The notes under the pieces are model-generated. The model was not told where the DNA came from. It made no database searches and worked only from the letters and a program-made list of their open reading frames with translations. Position numbers and translations under genes: made by a program. DNA of 64,000 bases from assembly GCF_025370255.1 (NCBI RefSeq), contig NZ_JAMTCD010000002.1, forward strand, positions 1 to 64,000, given 5' to 3'. This DNA is from Shewanella holmiensis (lineage in GTDB: Bacteria; Pseudomonadota; Gammaproteobacteria; Enterobacterales; Shewanellaceae). Below, in pieces: positions 8,377 through 17,206 of this stretch (position 1 is its first letter; every line of letters begins with the position of its first letter).

Positions 8377-10404
8377 ATGGCTATGGCTCGCAAATCAATC
8401 CTGACCCAGCTTAACAAGGTCTTTATTTCGATTACATTACTGGTCATTCTTATTGCCAGCATTTTTGCTTTTACAAGCCAAAAAATGCTGCTAACCAGTA
8501 ATGCCATTTTGCATGCAGATTTACCACTAGAAATCGCCATCACATCGATGAACTCCACGCTAAAAGGTATGCAAACCAATGCTGCCTTGTATCTGCTTGG
8601 TTATGAAGATCAAAAACAGCAGTATCAAGTTAATTTAAGCATTCTACAATCGATTAAAGATAACATTTCCCAACAAAAGCTATTAACCAACGATGAACAA
8701 GTAACCGCTTTTAACCATGTCAATCAATTGAGTAATACACTCAATAATCTATATCAAACGCTTATATTTAATACTTACAATCCTGTCGATGAAAGAGCCG
8801 CTAAAAACATTGCGACCAACTTACTCGAGACGACCGCGACACCATTAGAAAAGATTCTGGATTTACGGGCAAAAGATGAAATAAAAGGCTCTCAAGAAAG
8901 TTCGGATGAGGATGAATTACGCCACGATGATATTCCTGCCATTGAATATTATCTTCGGTTAGTCGATGACGCTGGCGACATGCAGAATGCATTAACACGC
9001 TACTTACTGAATGATAAGAATGCGCAACAAGAATTTGATGAGAATGCACAAGAGTTTGTTAAATGGCTAAAACTGCTCGAACCCTTAGAGCAAGATGATG
9101 ATGAAATAGCTGATATAGCTTATATAAAGCAGCTATTTAAGCAGTTGCTTGACGACGGGCATCGATTATTTAAATTATATAACCCTGAATCATTGTCATC
9201 GGCAACCCATGCATTTCATAAAATGAAACAAACACAAATCGCTGACATTGAACAACAAATGACATTACTCATCAACAGCACATCTAACCAAGTTATTAAC
9301 CAGCTTGAAGATCTAAAAAGTACGAATGTCGGCAGTATTATTTTGTTAGCACTGTGTGCCATGATAACTATCATTTTATTAATATCATTAAGTTTTTATA
9401 CTAAACGAACAATTTACTTACCGATAGAAAAACTGGCTAAATCAGTCGATGCTTTACGCCTTGGCGAGCGAAACATTCAATTTATCCATAATGATGATGA
9501 GCTAGGTGATGTATTCAATAATGTCGAAAAGTTTCAGCAGGACTTACGTCAGCTTGACGAATTACAACACAATGAAACTCAATATAAACAGCAACTAGAA
9601 CTTGAACGCGACAAGTTACAGCAAGCGTTAAATACCTTACAACAAGCTCAGAAAAAATTGATAAATAGTGAAAAAATGGCCGCTCTCGGGGCATTGGTCG
9701 CCGGCATAGCTCACGAAATTAATACTCCGATAGGCATTGCGGTAACCATTAGCTCAACATTTGAATCCCGAGTAAAAGAGTTCGTGACTCAAGCCAAAAC
9801 GGGACAACTAAATTTATCTGATTTAGAAATGTTCGAACAAGAAAGTCTGGAAGGTTTGGTGATCATGCAGCGAGCACTTAATCGTGCAGCTGAACTAATC
9901 CATAGCTTTAAACAAGTGGCAATAGATCAATCAAGTGATAAACGTCGAACATTTTTACTCGATGACATGCTCAATGAAGTGTTCAATACCTTAAAACATC
10001 AAATTAAGCGTTCTACTTATACCATTTCAATTGATTGCCCATCAGACATTATGATGGACAGTTTTCCTGGGCCTTTTGGTCAGGTCATCACCAATTTATT
10101 TAATAATGCCATTATTCATGGATTTGATGGCGCAAAAAATGGTGACATCAATGTCAAAGTTAACCTGGAACAGAACGATAGAATAAAGCTGCAATTCAGC
10201 GACAATGGCGTTGGGATCCCCGCTAGTCACATAGATAAAATATTTGATCCCTTCTTTACCACCAAACTTGGTCAAGGTGGATCGGGTCTCGGTATGAATA
10301 TTGTCTATAACATAGTTAATAATATTTTAGGCGGCGATATTAGTGTCGCTAGTCACAATGGCACCACCTTTACCCTTATTATACCTATCAGTGCACCCAA
10401 GTAA
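8377..10404 (+). CDS. Membrane sensor histidine kinase
   Basis: A 675-aa kinase. A first membrane helix (about 12-35) and a second (about 315-340) bracket a periplasmic helical sensor region of about 275 residues. A HAMP-like segment and a glutamine-rich coiled coil (about 385-430) follow. The phosphoacceptor is H446 in GIAHEINTP. The ATPase domain has the N box (TNLFNNAIIHGF), DNGVGIP and the GGSGLGMNIVYN lid region. It ends 23 bp before the response regulator, its probable partner. The signal is unknown. ATG at 8383 is an alternative start; neither has a clear ribosome binding site. Confidence 0.9.
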   Translation: MAMARKSILTQLNKVFISITLLVILIASIFAFTSQKMLLTSNAILHADLPLEIAITSMNSTLKGMQTNAALYLLGYEDQKQQYQVNLSILQSIKDNISQQKLLTNDEQVTAFNHVNQLSNTLNNLYQTLIFNTYNPVDERAAKNIATNLLETTATPLEKILDLRAKDEIKGSQESSDEDELRHDDIPAIEYYLRLVDDAGDMQNALTRYLLNDKNAQQEFDENAQEFVKWLKLLEPLEQDDDEIADIAYIKQLFKQLLDDGHRLFKLYNPESLSSATHAFHKMKQTQIADIEQQMTLLINSTSNQVINQLEDLKSTNVGSIILLALCAMITIILLISLSFYTKRTIYLPIEKLAKSVDALRLGERNIQFIHNDDELGDVFNNVEKFQQDLRQLDELQHNETQYKQQLELERDKLQQALNTLQQAQKKLINSEKMAALGALVAGIAHEINTPIGIAVTISSTFESRVKEFVTQAKTGQLNLSDLEMFEQESLEGLVIMQRALNRAAELIHSFKQVAIDQSSDKRRTFLLDDMLNEVFNTLKHQIKRSTYTISIDCPSDIMMDSFPGPFGQVITNLFNNAIIHGFDGAKNGDINVKVNLEQNDRIKLQFSDNGVGIPASHIDKIFDPFFTTKLGQGGSGLGMNIVYNIVNNILGGDISVASHNGTTFTLIIPISAPK

Positions 10405-10427
10405 TTACCGCACAAGGAGCGTGAGTA

Positions 10428-12731
10428 ATGAGCGATTTTTTCTTAAAAATAATCAACGATAAACCAGATAGTACTGATACACCGGCATCGACAAACATCA
10501 TTGAGCAACAAACAGTACAAAAAGCTGAACCTTGGATTATCGGGATTATTGATGATGAGCCTGGCATGCATGAAGTGACTAAACTGGCGTTATCTCGGGT
10601 AGAAATACTCGGGCGACCTTTGGCATTTGTGAGTGCCTATGATGCCACTGAAGGCTATAACATCATCAAAGATAATCCCAATATGGCATTGGTACTGCTT
10701 GATGTAGTGATGGAAACCGATGATGCAGGTTTAAAGCTAGTAAAACGTATTCGGGAAGAGCTTAAAAACAAATTCGTGCAAATCATTTTACGCACAGGTC
10801 AACCTGGTTTTGCCCCCGAAGAAAAAGTCATTATTGATTATGAAATTAATGCCTACAAAACCAAAAGCGAACTTACACGTGCCAAACTCTTCACCGCACT
10901 AGCTACTGGCATTCGCAGTTATCGACAAATCACCGCGTTAGAAAAAAGCCGTCAAGGGTTACGCGCCATTATTGATGCTTCATCCAATTTACTGCAAGAG
11001 CGCTCTGTTTTTGATTTCTCTAGCGGCGTATTAAATCAAATAGGGGCACTATTTGATATTGAAGCAGAAAGTATTTTTTGTGTATCTCAGCGGCCGCAAA
11101 ATGGCCCGTCAGCCATTATTAGCAGCCAAAGTGATGATTATGTCGTGGTGGCGGCCAGCCATAAATATCAACCCCTCTTTGGTAAAGGGTTAACAAAGCT
11201 AGATAGTGAAGACCGTGCTATTCAAGCGGTACATCAGGTACTAAAGCAAAAAGCGCATCTTTTTAATGACGACTTCAGCTGCCTGTATTTGTCGACACCT
11301 TCACTTTGGGAAGGTGTTATTGTGGCTGAAAAAGCAGCAAAGCTAAAACTTGTTGACCAGGAGCTATTGCAGGTTTTTTGCATGAATGTCGCTGTAGGCC
11401 TAGAAAATGCCAAATTCTTTAACTATTTGAACAAAGCCGCCTACTATGATGACGTAACTGGTTTGTACAGCCGCGCAGGTTTTATCGATTATGCGCGCGC
11501 CTACCATCACCAACATGGCGATAATATTTGCCTATATTTAATTGATGTTGATTACTTTCATAACATTATTGAAAGTCTGGGCTATGAGTTTGGTAATAAA
11601 ATCCTCAAACGCATCGCAACCCACTTAATATCATCTTATGGTGATGAAGTGTTGCTCGCCCGCTTGCATTCTGATGTGTTTGCATTGCTACTGCCCAACG
11701 GCCGAACTAAAGCACAAGATATAGCCCTAAGAAGTTCATTCCCTTTCAACATTGACGAACACTCCATTCGTTTAGGTGTCACGGTTGGTGCCGCTCAGTA
11801 TTCTAAAGAATATATTCAACATCCACCTCAAGATAGTCGTCATGATATTGAGCCCAGTTTTGATGCTGGGTTACTGCTTCGCCATGCTGAAATTGCATTG
11901 AAAGTTGCCAAAGAAAACCGCAGAGGCTCTGGCGAGCTGTTTGATTCTGGTTATGAAGTTGACTCCTACAATAGAATGAACTTACTCAACGACTTGCGTA
12001 ATGCAATTACCCATCAAGAACTCTTCTTAGTGTTACAGCCTAAAGTTCATACACCAGATGAAACTATCATAGGTTATGAAGCTTTACTGCGCTGGAATCA
12101 TGCAGAAAAAGGCGCTATTCCACCAGGTGCATTTATTCCCGCTGTCGAGAAGTCAGGCTTATATTATGATGTCGATTTATACGTGGCTAAAGCCACCTGC
12201 AAAATGCTTAATGACTACCCTCAAATTACCCATCCTATTTCAATTAACTTGTCAGCAAATTCACTTAACCATGAAACCTTTGTTGATGATCTTTTCGCTA
12301 TTTTTAGACAGGCCAATATTGGTTTAGATAGGGTGGAGCTAGAAATCACTGAGAATGCCTTAATTCATTCTGATTCCGCGATCAGAGAATTAGACAGACT
12401 GGCGGATTATGGGTTTACTGTGTGCCTGGATGATTTTGGGGCTGGTTATTCATCTTTAGGGTATTTACTAAGATTACCTTTAAATACCATCAAAATTGAC
12501 CGTGCATTTGTGTCTCATTTAGTCGACAACAAAAATGCCCAAATCGTTCTAGAGGGTATTATTCATATGGGCGTCAAACTTGGCAAAGAAATGATTGTTG
12601 AAGGCGTCGAAACAGAGCAGCAACTTGCCGTTGTCAAAAAGATGGGCGTTAATGTGATTCAAGGTTTTTATTTTTTCAAACCATTAACTATCGAACAAGT
12701 TCTCAACTTATCAGCACAATATCAGATATAA
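10428..12731 (+). CDS. Response regulator with REC, DUF3369, degenerate GGDEF and EAL domains
   Basis: A 767-aa cytosolic regulator. The REC domain (about 35-160) has acidic residues IDDEP and phosphoacceptor D92. A DUF3369 region follows (about 175-330), then a GGDEF-type domain whose active-site loop reads HSDVF (414-418) in place of GGDEF, so cyclase activity is unlikely. The EAL domain (about 525-760) keeps GYEALLRW, the ENAL glutamate, DDFGAGYSS and VEGVETE, so it should hydrolyse cyclic di-GMP. AAGGAG precedes the ATG. It follows the histidine kinase by 23 bp: phosphorylation probably controls c-di-GMP breakdown. Confidence 0.92.
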   Translation: MSDFFLKIINDKPDSTDTPASTNIIEQQTVQKAEPWIIGIIDDEPGMHEVTKLALSRVEILGRPLAFVSAYDATEGYNIIKDNPNMALVLLDVVMETDDAGLKLVKRIREELKNKFVQIILRTGQPGFAPEEKVIIDYEINAYKTKSELTRAKLFTALATGIRSYRQITALEKSRQGLRAIIDASSNLLQERSVFDFSSGVLNQIGALFDIEAESIFCVSQRPQNGPSAIISSQSDDYVVVAASHKYQPLFGKGLTKLDSEDRAIQAVHQVLKQKAHLFNDDFSCLYLSTPSLWEGVIVAEKAAKLKLVDQELLQVFCMNVAVGLENAKFFNYLNKAAYYDDVTGLYSRAGFIDYARAYHHQHGDNICLYLIDVDYFHNIIESLGYEFGNKILKRIATHLISSYGDEVLLARLHSDVFALLLPNGRTKAQDIALRSSFPFNIDEHSIRLGVTVGAAQYSKEYIQHPPQDSRHDIEPSFDAGLLLRHAEIALKVAKENRRGSGELFDSGYEVDSYNRMNLLNDLRNAITHQELFLVLQPKVHTPDETIIGYEALLRWNHAEKGAIPPGAFIPAVEKSGLYYDVDLYVAKATCKMLNDYPQITHPISINLSANSLNHETFVDDLFAIFRQANIGLDRVELEITENALIHSDSAIRELDRLADYGFTVCLDDFGAGYSSLGYLLRLPLNTIKIDRAFVSHLVDNKNAQIVLEGIIHMGVKLGKEMIVEGVETEQQLAVVKKMGVNVIQGFYFFKPLTIEQVLNLSAQYQI

Positions 12732-12829
12732 GCATGTCGAAATGAATCCACTCAAAGTACACTATGCATCATATAACCAAACCGACTATGCATTAATGAT
12801 AAAACATCTGCATTGGAATAGATAAAAGC

Positions 12830-13459
12830 ATGATTGAAACTTATAACGCAGCAGTACTCGAATTGGCTTTAGCGGGTATTCACGATTTAACCGAATCCAA
12901 TAAATCGCATAAAGGCCAACGTACCTTAGCACAAGAAAGCCACTTTTTATGCAGTTGGATGGTCGATGCCCTTAAAACAAAACGTTTTTCAAAACTGGTA
13001 GCTGATGATTTAACTCAGTGGATTCGTTTAGGTCGAAGTCAAGGTGCTGGAGCACAATTGAAGCTGCTTCTTGAGCGCATCATTTTGCAATATCAAACCG
13101 CTAAAACGACAGAACTAGCGATGGCCTTAGAGGCAATGCTTGCTGACTTTAAACAACAAAATTGGTTAGTGGTGACAGATACACCATTATCAACCAAATT
13201 AAAGTTAGAAGGTGATGGGCAATCAAGTGTCGTTATTTGTAGTGAACAACTTCAATTGCACTGTAAAGAGTCTCAAATCATTAAACCTATCGCACTTTAT
13301 GTTAGAGGTAATGAAAACACACTAGCAAAAAATGCTTTAGCTCACGGATTGTTGCTAAGTCAGGCGAATAAAAAGAACAGTCTCATCAAACATCACAAAA
13401 CTTACTTAGTCACCCCCCAAAACCAACACCAAAGCCTGTGTTTATTAGCGATAGAGTAA
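12830..13459 (+). CDS. DUF2913 family protein
   Basis: A 209-aa soluble protein. The N-terminal half (YNAAVLELALAGIHDL, then ESHFLCSWMVDALK and DLTQWIRLGRSQGAG) matches the DUF2913 pattern known from Shewanella and Vibrio; function unknown. The C-terminal half is less conserved. There is no signal peptide, membrane helix or obvious catalytic motif. It lies 98 bp after the EAL regulator on the same strand and might be cotranscribed, but the ribosome binding site is weak and the link may be only positional. Confidence 0.72.
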   Translation: MIETYNAAVLELALAGIHDLTESNKSHKGQRTLAQESHFLCSWMVDALKTKRFSKLVADDLTQWIRLGRSQGAGAQLKLLLERIILQYQTAKTTELAMALEAMLADFKQQNWLVVTDTPLSTKLKLEGDGQSSVVICSEQLQLHCKESQIIKPIALYVRGNENTLAKNALAHGLLLSQANKKNSLIKHHKTYLVTPQNQHQSLCLLAIE

Positions 13460-13554
13460 GACCAAAGTGAGTATAACCAACAACTAAAAAGGTTGAATAT
13501 TTATCTTAAACTGATATACCTAATACATAGGTTGTTTTCAAAAAAGGATAATCA

Positions 13555-14298
13555 TTGAAACCTTTATTTTGTGCCTTAGGGTCATTTGTACTTATGCTTG
13601 TCTGCAGCAACGCTGTTGCAGACGTCGTATTAAAATATAATATTAATGGCTCGAGTAGTTGGGTGCCTTATTACATCCCAAACCAACCAGAACAACCTGG
13701 CATTTTAGCGGAAATTGTCCCGCAAATTTTAATGTTGGCACAAATTAAAAATGAGAAGCATAACTACCCCCCCAAGCGCACTAATCAAGCGTTAGAAACT
13801 GGTTTATTGGATTTTGATTTAGTCAGTCCGAGTTGGTTTCCAAATGAAGATATGGGCACAAGCTTTGTTCAATCAGATGCAATCATTCAAATAAAAGAAA
13901 ACGTCATTACCCTTGAAGAAAATGAACAGAAATGGGCTAATATTCAAGTCATAAAAGATCAGCCCATCGGTACGGTCAGGGGGTACCTGTATCACGATGA
14001 CAGTCTGTTTACTCGGGTTGATTTTACCTCAGAAAGAGAACTGATTAAGGCGTTACACAAAAATAGAATTCAAGCGGCTATTTCTGGCGACCTGCCAGCG
14101 CTTTATTGGAGCAATAAACTTAATCAAAAAGTGGTCCTTGCTGCAGTACATTCTAATGGCGTGCTAGTGATGCGTTTGCGCAAAGAACATCAGGGATTAT
14201 TACCGCAAATCAATACGGCCATTGCCCAACTTAAAGCAGATGGCACCATTGATACCATTATCGATAAGTACACCAAGAAAATAGTCCTCACTCAGTAA
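13555..14298 (+). CDS. Periplasmic solute-binding protein (SBP_bac_3-like)
   Basis: A 247-aa secreted protein of the amino-acid-type binding-protein fold. The signal peptide occupies about residues 1-22 (ending SNAVADV). Typical features are an early PGILAEIV-like segment, RTNQALETGLLD, and the C-terminal LPQINTAIAQLKADGTIDTIIDKY helix. The start is TTG at 13555: AAGGA lies at a proper distance and the signal peptide begins there. No permease or ATPase genes are adjacent, so it may act as a stand-alone sensor or with a distant transporter. The ligand is unknown. Confidence 0.8.
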   Translation: MKPLFCALGSFVLMLVCSNAVADVVLKYNINGSSSWVPYYIPNQPEQPGILAEIVPQILMLAQIKNEKHNYPPKRTNQALETGLLDFDLVSPSWFPNEDMGTSFVQSDAIIQIKENVITLEENEQKWANIQVIKDQPIGTVRGYLYHDDSLFTRVDFTSERELIKALHKNRIQAAISGDLPALYWSNKLNQKVVLAAVHSNGVLVMRLRKEHQGLLPQINTAIAQLKADGTIDTIIDKYTKKIVLTQ

Positions 14299-14311
14299 TC
14301 CATTTTGATGG

Positions 14312-14881
14312 TTAAAATGGATTTAGACTATAACCTTGCTGAGCCAAAATTGCGTGGGCAGTTAATGCCGATAACGCCATATTGACACCAGGAAGTAAGT
14401 CCTCGACATCGATTCCATAATACGCAGCAGTTTGTCCACACACATAAAATCTCACCTGATGCTTAGTTAATTCAGCGATTAAAGCTTGATTAGCATTTAA
14501 GGTACCTTTATTACGCTTTTGATATAAATTCCCTGTCATATCCATTGCCGCTTTACCATGAACAACCATAGCCAACTCTATATCCTCCAATTTAACCCCA
14601 TTGGCCACATGCATATTGATAAACCGAGCTAAAGTGTCTATTTGTCGATTAATTTTCCCTTCATCCGCAGCCAGTCCCAAATCAAACGCCACCTTAAATT
14701 TCATATCTTCAGGAATAGGTAGCTGATTATTTACCGCCGCTATCCTGCCAAAATCTTTGATCACCGTTCCGGGGTTAAATGCCGAAAGTCCAGACTCCGC
14801 ATGACTCCCAATACTGAAAGTTAACAAGATTAAATAAGCAAGATTAAGTATTTTATTGACGGTTTGAGGCAAAGTTTTCAT
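14312..14881 (-). CDS. DsrE family protein, exported
   Basis: A 189-aa protein of the DsrE/DsrF-like family with a signal peptide (about 1-28, ending GSHA). The DsrE-like core shows a long helix with VHGKAAMDM and a single cysteine in FYVCGQTAAYYGID, at the position used for sulfur relay in related proteins. Export suggests a periplasmic sulfur or thiol role, which is inference. The ATG at 14881 has AAGGAA six bases upstream; an ATG six codons earlier lacks such a site. It converges with the binding-protein gene, only 13 bp away. Confidence 0.8.
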   Translation of the reverse strand: MKTLPQTVNKILNLAYLILLTFSIGSHAESGLSAFNPGTVIKDFGRIAAVNNQLPIPEDMKFKVAFDLGLAADEGKINRQIDTLARFINMHVANGVKLEDIELAMVVHGKAAMDMTGNLYQKRNKGTLNANQALIAELTKHQVRFYVCGQTAAYYGIDVEDLLPGVNMALSALTAHAILAQQGYSLNPF

Positions 14882-14971
14882 CGTGTTCCTTGAATGCATT
14901 AAAGGGCCAGTTGTTTATCCGTTATCATCAAAGATATACTAGCAGCTGATTTTTTGATGTGTAGTACTAAA

Positions 14972-15478
14972 ATGAACATAAGACAAATTACCGCTAACGA
15001 TTGGCCTGCAATAATGGCGATACAGCAAAATTGTTATCACGATATTGCTCCAGAATCACTTCAAAGCATGCAGAGTAAATGGTTAGTGTCACCAAATTCT
15101 TGCATGGTGTATGAACACCAGAATCAAATAATGGCTTATGTGTTGACTCACCCCTGGCAAAAAGGCGATGCCCCTAAGCTAGATAGTGTTTTTACCTCTA
15201 TTGAAGATGCCTGCTCCCTGTATATTCACGACATGGCCGTATCACCTTCCGCCCAAGGTTTAGGGGTTGCCAAAAAAATGATAAGTCATGTTGTTCAAAT
15301 ATCAACAAGATTAGGGTTTTCTGGTATTGGCTTAATCGCTATTCAAGGAGCAACCGAGTTTTGGCAACGCTTTGGCTTTCAGCCTGTTAATAACGTTAGT
15401 GAGCCTTTATTAACATCATTAGCCAGTTATAGTGATGATGCCTGCTACATGTACCTACAAGCGGATAAGGCTAAATAA
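14972..15478 (+). CDS. GNAT family N-acetyltransferase
   Basis: About 168 aa. The sequence begins MNIRQITANDWPAI, a standard GNAT opening, and carries the acetyl-CoA loop in VSPSAQGLGVAKKMI (about residues 88-102) with the later GFQPVN segment. It should transfer an acetyl group to an unidentified amine. The start at 14972 was chosen by family pattern; ATG at 14957 in frame is possible and neither has a clear ribosome binding site. It lies 3 bp before the DUF486 gene and heads a run of four closely spaced plus-strand genes. Confidence 0.85.
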   Translation: MNIRQITANDWPAIMAIQQNCYHDIAPESLQSMQSKWLVSPNSCMVYEHQNQIMAYVLTHPWQKGDAPKLDSVFTSIEDACSLYIHDMAVSPSAQGLGVAKKMISHVVQISTRLGFSGIGLIAIQGATEFWQRFGFQPVNNVSEPLLTSLASYSDDACYMYLQADKAK

Positions 15479-15481
15479 GGC

Positions 15482-15829
15482 ATGCACCCCACTGCAATAA
15501 CCATAGGTCTTCTTTGCCTGAGCAATATCTTTATGACATTTGCTTGGTACGGACACCTCAAAACGATGAACAGCAAACCCTGGATTATCGCAGCGTTAGT
15601 TAGCTGGGGAATTGCGTTATTCGAATATTTATTACAGGTTCCTGCAAATCGTATTGGTTATACGGTTATGAACGTGGGACAATTAAAAATTCTGCAAGAA
15701 GTAATTACATTAAGCATATTTGTGCCTTTTGCGGTCTGGTACCTCAAAGAGCCGCTTAAACTAGATTATCTTTGGGCAGGTTTATGCATTCTCGGTGCAG
15801 TGTATTTTATTTTTAGAAGCGATATGTGA
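15482..15829 (+). CDS. DUF486 (DMT-superfamily) membrane protein
   Basis: A 115-aa integral membrane protein with four predicted helices (about 5-25, 33-52, 68-87, 93-111). It fits DUF486, a half-size relative of drug/metabolite transporters. The signature region includes FEYLLQVPANRIGY and the QLKILQEVITL segment. It probably works as a dimer; the substrate is unknown. TAAGG overlaps the stop of the upstream acetyltransferase and serves as ribosome binding site, which suggests coupled translation. Confidence 0.85.
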   Translation: MHPTAITIGLLCLSNIFMTFAWYGHLKTMNSKPWIIAALVSWGIALFEYLLQVPANRIGYTVMNVGQLKILQEVITLSIFVPFAVWYLKEPLKLDYLWAGLCILGAVYFIFRSDM

Positions 15830-15846
15830 TCGCGTGAGGATTGTTA

Positions 15847-16104
15847 ATGGCACGCCAAGTAATTTATACCTACAAAGGTAAAACAAAAACCATAGCCTTT
15901 AGTTACGACAAACACCATGACCTATACGAAGCGGCAGCTGAGGCTGAAGGTATCGACTTAACGGGTTTTCTTGCGATGGAAAAACAAGTGGCATTAACCT
16001 CTAAAAAAGGCGCCAAAGCGGAAAAAGAGTTTCGACAAACCGAATTTAGCCGTTTTGGTTTCACCAGCATCAAATTTGTTCGCGATGAAGATGAAGCGAA
16101 ATAA
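15847..16104 (+). CDS. DUF2960 family protein
   Basis: An 85-aa small cytosolic protein that fits the DUF2960 pattern: ARQVIYTYKGKTK, SYDKHHDLYEAAAEAEGIDLTGFL, a Lys-rich middle and FGFTSIKFV near the end. Function unknown. GAGGA six bases before the ATG at 15847 decides the start over a TTG two codons earlier. It sits between the DUF486 and RDD genes with short spacers, probably one transcript. Confidence 0.8.
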   Translation: MARQVIYTYKGKTKTIAFSYDKHHDLYEAAAEAEGIDLTGFLAMEKQVALTSKKGAKAEKEFRQTEFSRFGFTSIKFVRDEDEAK

Positions 16105-16115
16105 GGCGCATTAAT

Positions 16116-16625
16116 ATGTTAAATACAGAACATGCCAATTTCCCTCGCGCGAGTTTTTTTCGCCGCCTAGGGGCTATGATTTATGATTTATTGCTGGCAG
16201 TTGCAGTTTATATGATTGCTGGGGCATTAGGTTTTGGCATTTTTTACGGTTTACATACCATGGGAATTGTCTCACTCGGCGGCTATGAACATATCTCTGA
16301 CACCTTGAATCATACGCCGATGTACAAAGGAATTTACCAGTTATGGCTGGCATTATGGGTATGTGGTTTTTATGCGCTATTTTGGAGTAAAGGCGGTCAA
16401 ACCCTAGGGATGCGAGCTTGGCGATTGAAAGTACAGCATCCTAATGGACAAAACCTCAGTTTCATTACGGCTTGTGCCCGTGTGGTATGGTCTTTAGCGG
16501 GGGTAGGCAACCTGTTTATTCTACTAAATAGTGACAAACTCGCGCTACAAGATAAGCTAACCCGCTCTGAAGTGGTGGTGTTGTCTGTTGAAGCGAACCA
16601 AATGCGGAATTGGCGCGGAGCTTAA
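16116..16625 (+). CDS. RDD family membrane protein
   Basis: A 169-aa protein with the RDD features: a basic FFRRLGAMIYDLLLAV start (R and D conserved), three membrane helices (about 22-45, 70-92, 125-143) and the GGQTLGMRAWRLKV loop. RDD proteins are small inner-membrane proteins; some are linked to ion or sodium transport, but most are uncharacterised. AAGG is upstream. It is the last gene of the four-gene run and ends before a strong bidirectional terminator. Confidence 0.88.
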   Translation: MLNTEHANFPRASFFRRLGAMIYDLLLAVAVYMIAGALGFGIFYGLHTMGIVSLGGYEHISDTLNHTPMYKGIYQLWLALWVCGFYALFWSKGGQTLGMRAWRLKVQHPNGQNLSFITACARVVWSLAGVGNLFILLNSDKLALQDKLTRSEVVVLSVEANQMRNWRGA

Positions 16626-16662
16626 CATCCTAGCCTAAAAACTCATGGCTTCAAAAATGATA

Positions 16663-16701
16663 AACAATAAAAAACGCGCATTAAGCGCGTTTTTTATTGT
16701 T
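16663..16701. terminator. Bidirectional terminator
   Basis: A perfect 17-bp stem (16663-16679 with 16685-16701) around a 5-base loop. The core is ACGCGC/GCGCGT with A and T tracts on either side, so it works on both strands, for the RDD gene and the convergent gene at 16718. Confidence 0.92.
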
Positions 16702-16717
16702 TCAATAGTTTGATATT

Positions 16718-17158
16718 TTAACGTTTTAAAATATCGATAATTTCACGTGTGTTTTCCATGACACGAATGACAGTGCCATCGACATTTACCGATACTCTTC
16801 CATCTCTATCTCGGGGAGAAACAATTTCACCGCGAGAGAAAATATCACGACTTAATATATCCCCTTTAGCGAGCTTTTTTTGCCAACCTGGTGGTAATGG
16901 CTTGCCTTCAGCAACCTTTTTCTGCAACCCTGGTGGAAGTGATTTATTGTTATCGTTATAATCATCTCTGTCATAACGATCGTCTCTTTCTTTGTCTTTC
17001 TTTTTATCTTTCTTTTTGTCGTTATCTTTCTGTTTATCGCTATATTTTTCGCTGTATTTGTCACTTTTCTGGTCGTTTTGTTTGTCGTTTTTAGCCATAG
17101 CTGCAGGCATCATTAATGCAGCGATAACAACAGCGACACAAGAGTAATAAATTTTCAT
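16718..17158 (-). CDS. Exported low-complexity protein with LPPG repeats
   Basis: A 146-aa protein with a signal peptide (1-22, ending AMA). Residues about 23-75 are almost entirely Lys, Asp, Arg, Tyr and Asn. Two similar units follow, LPPGLQKKVAEGK and LPPGWQKKLAKGD (about 77-103), a pattern found in small RcnB-like or anti-sigma-like exported proteins. The last 40 residues form a compact beta-like domain (VSVNVDGTVIRVM). Function unknown; a cell-envelope or polyanion-binding role is possible. It is a single gene on the minus strand, ending at the shared terminator. Confidence 0.7.
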   Translation of the reverse strand: MKIYYSCVAVVIAALMMPAAMAKNDKQNDQKSDKYSEKYSDKQKDNDKKKDKKKDKERDDRYDRDDYNDNNKSLPPGLQKKVAEGKPLPPGWQKKLAKGDILSRDIFSRGEIVSPRDRDGRVSVNVDGTVIRVMENTREIIDILKR

Positions 17159-17206
17159 GCCAATTTCCCTTTGACTAAAGTTTTAACCGATGTGAATAAG
17201 TTAAGA

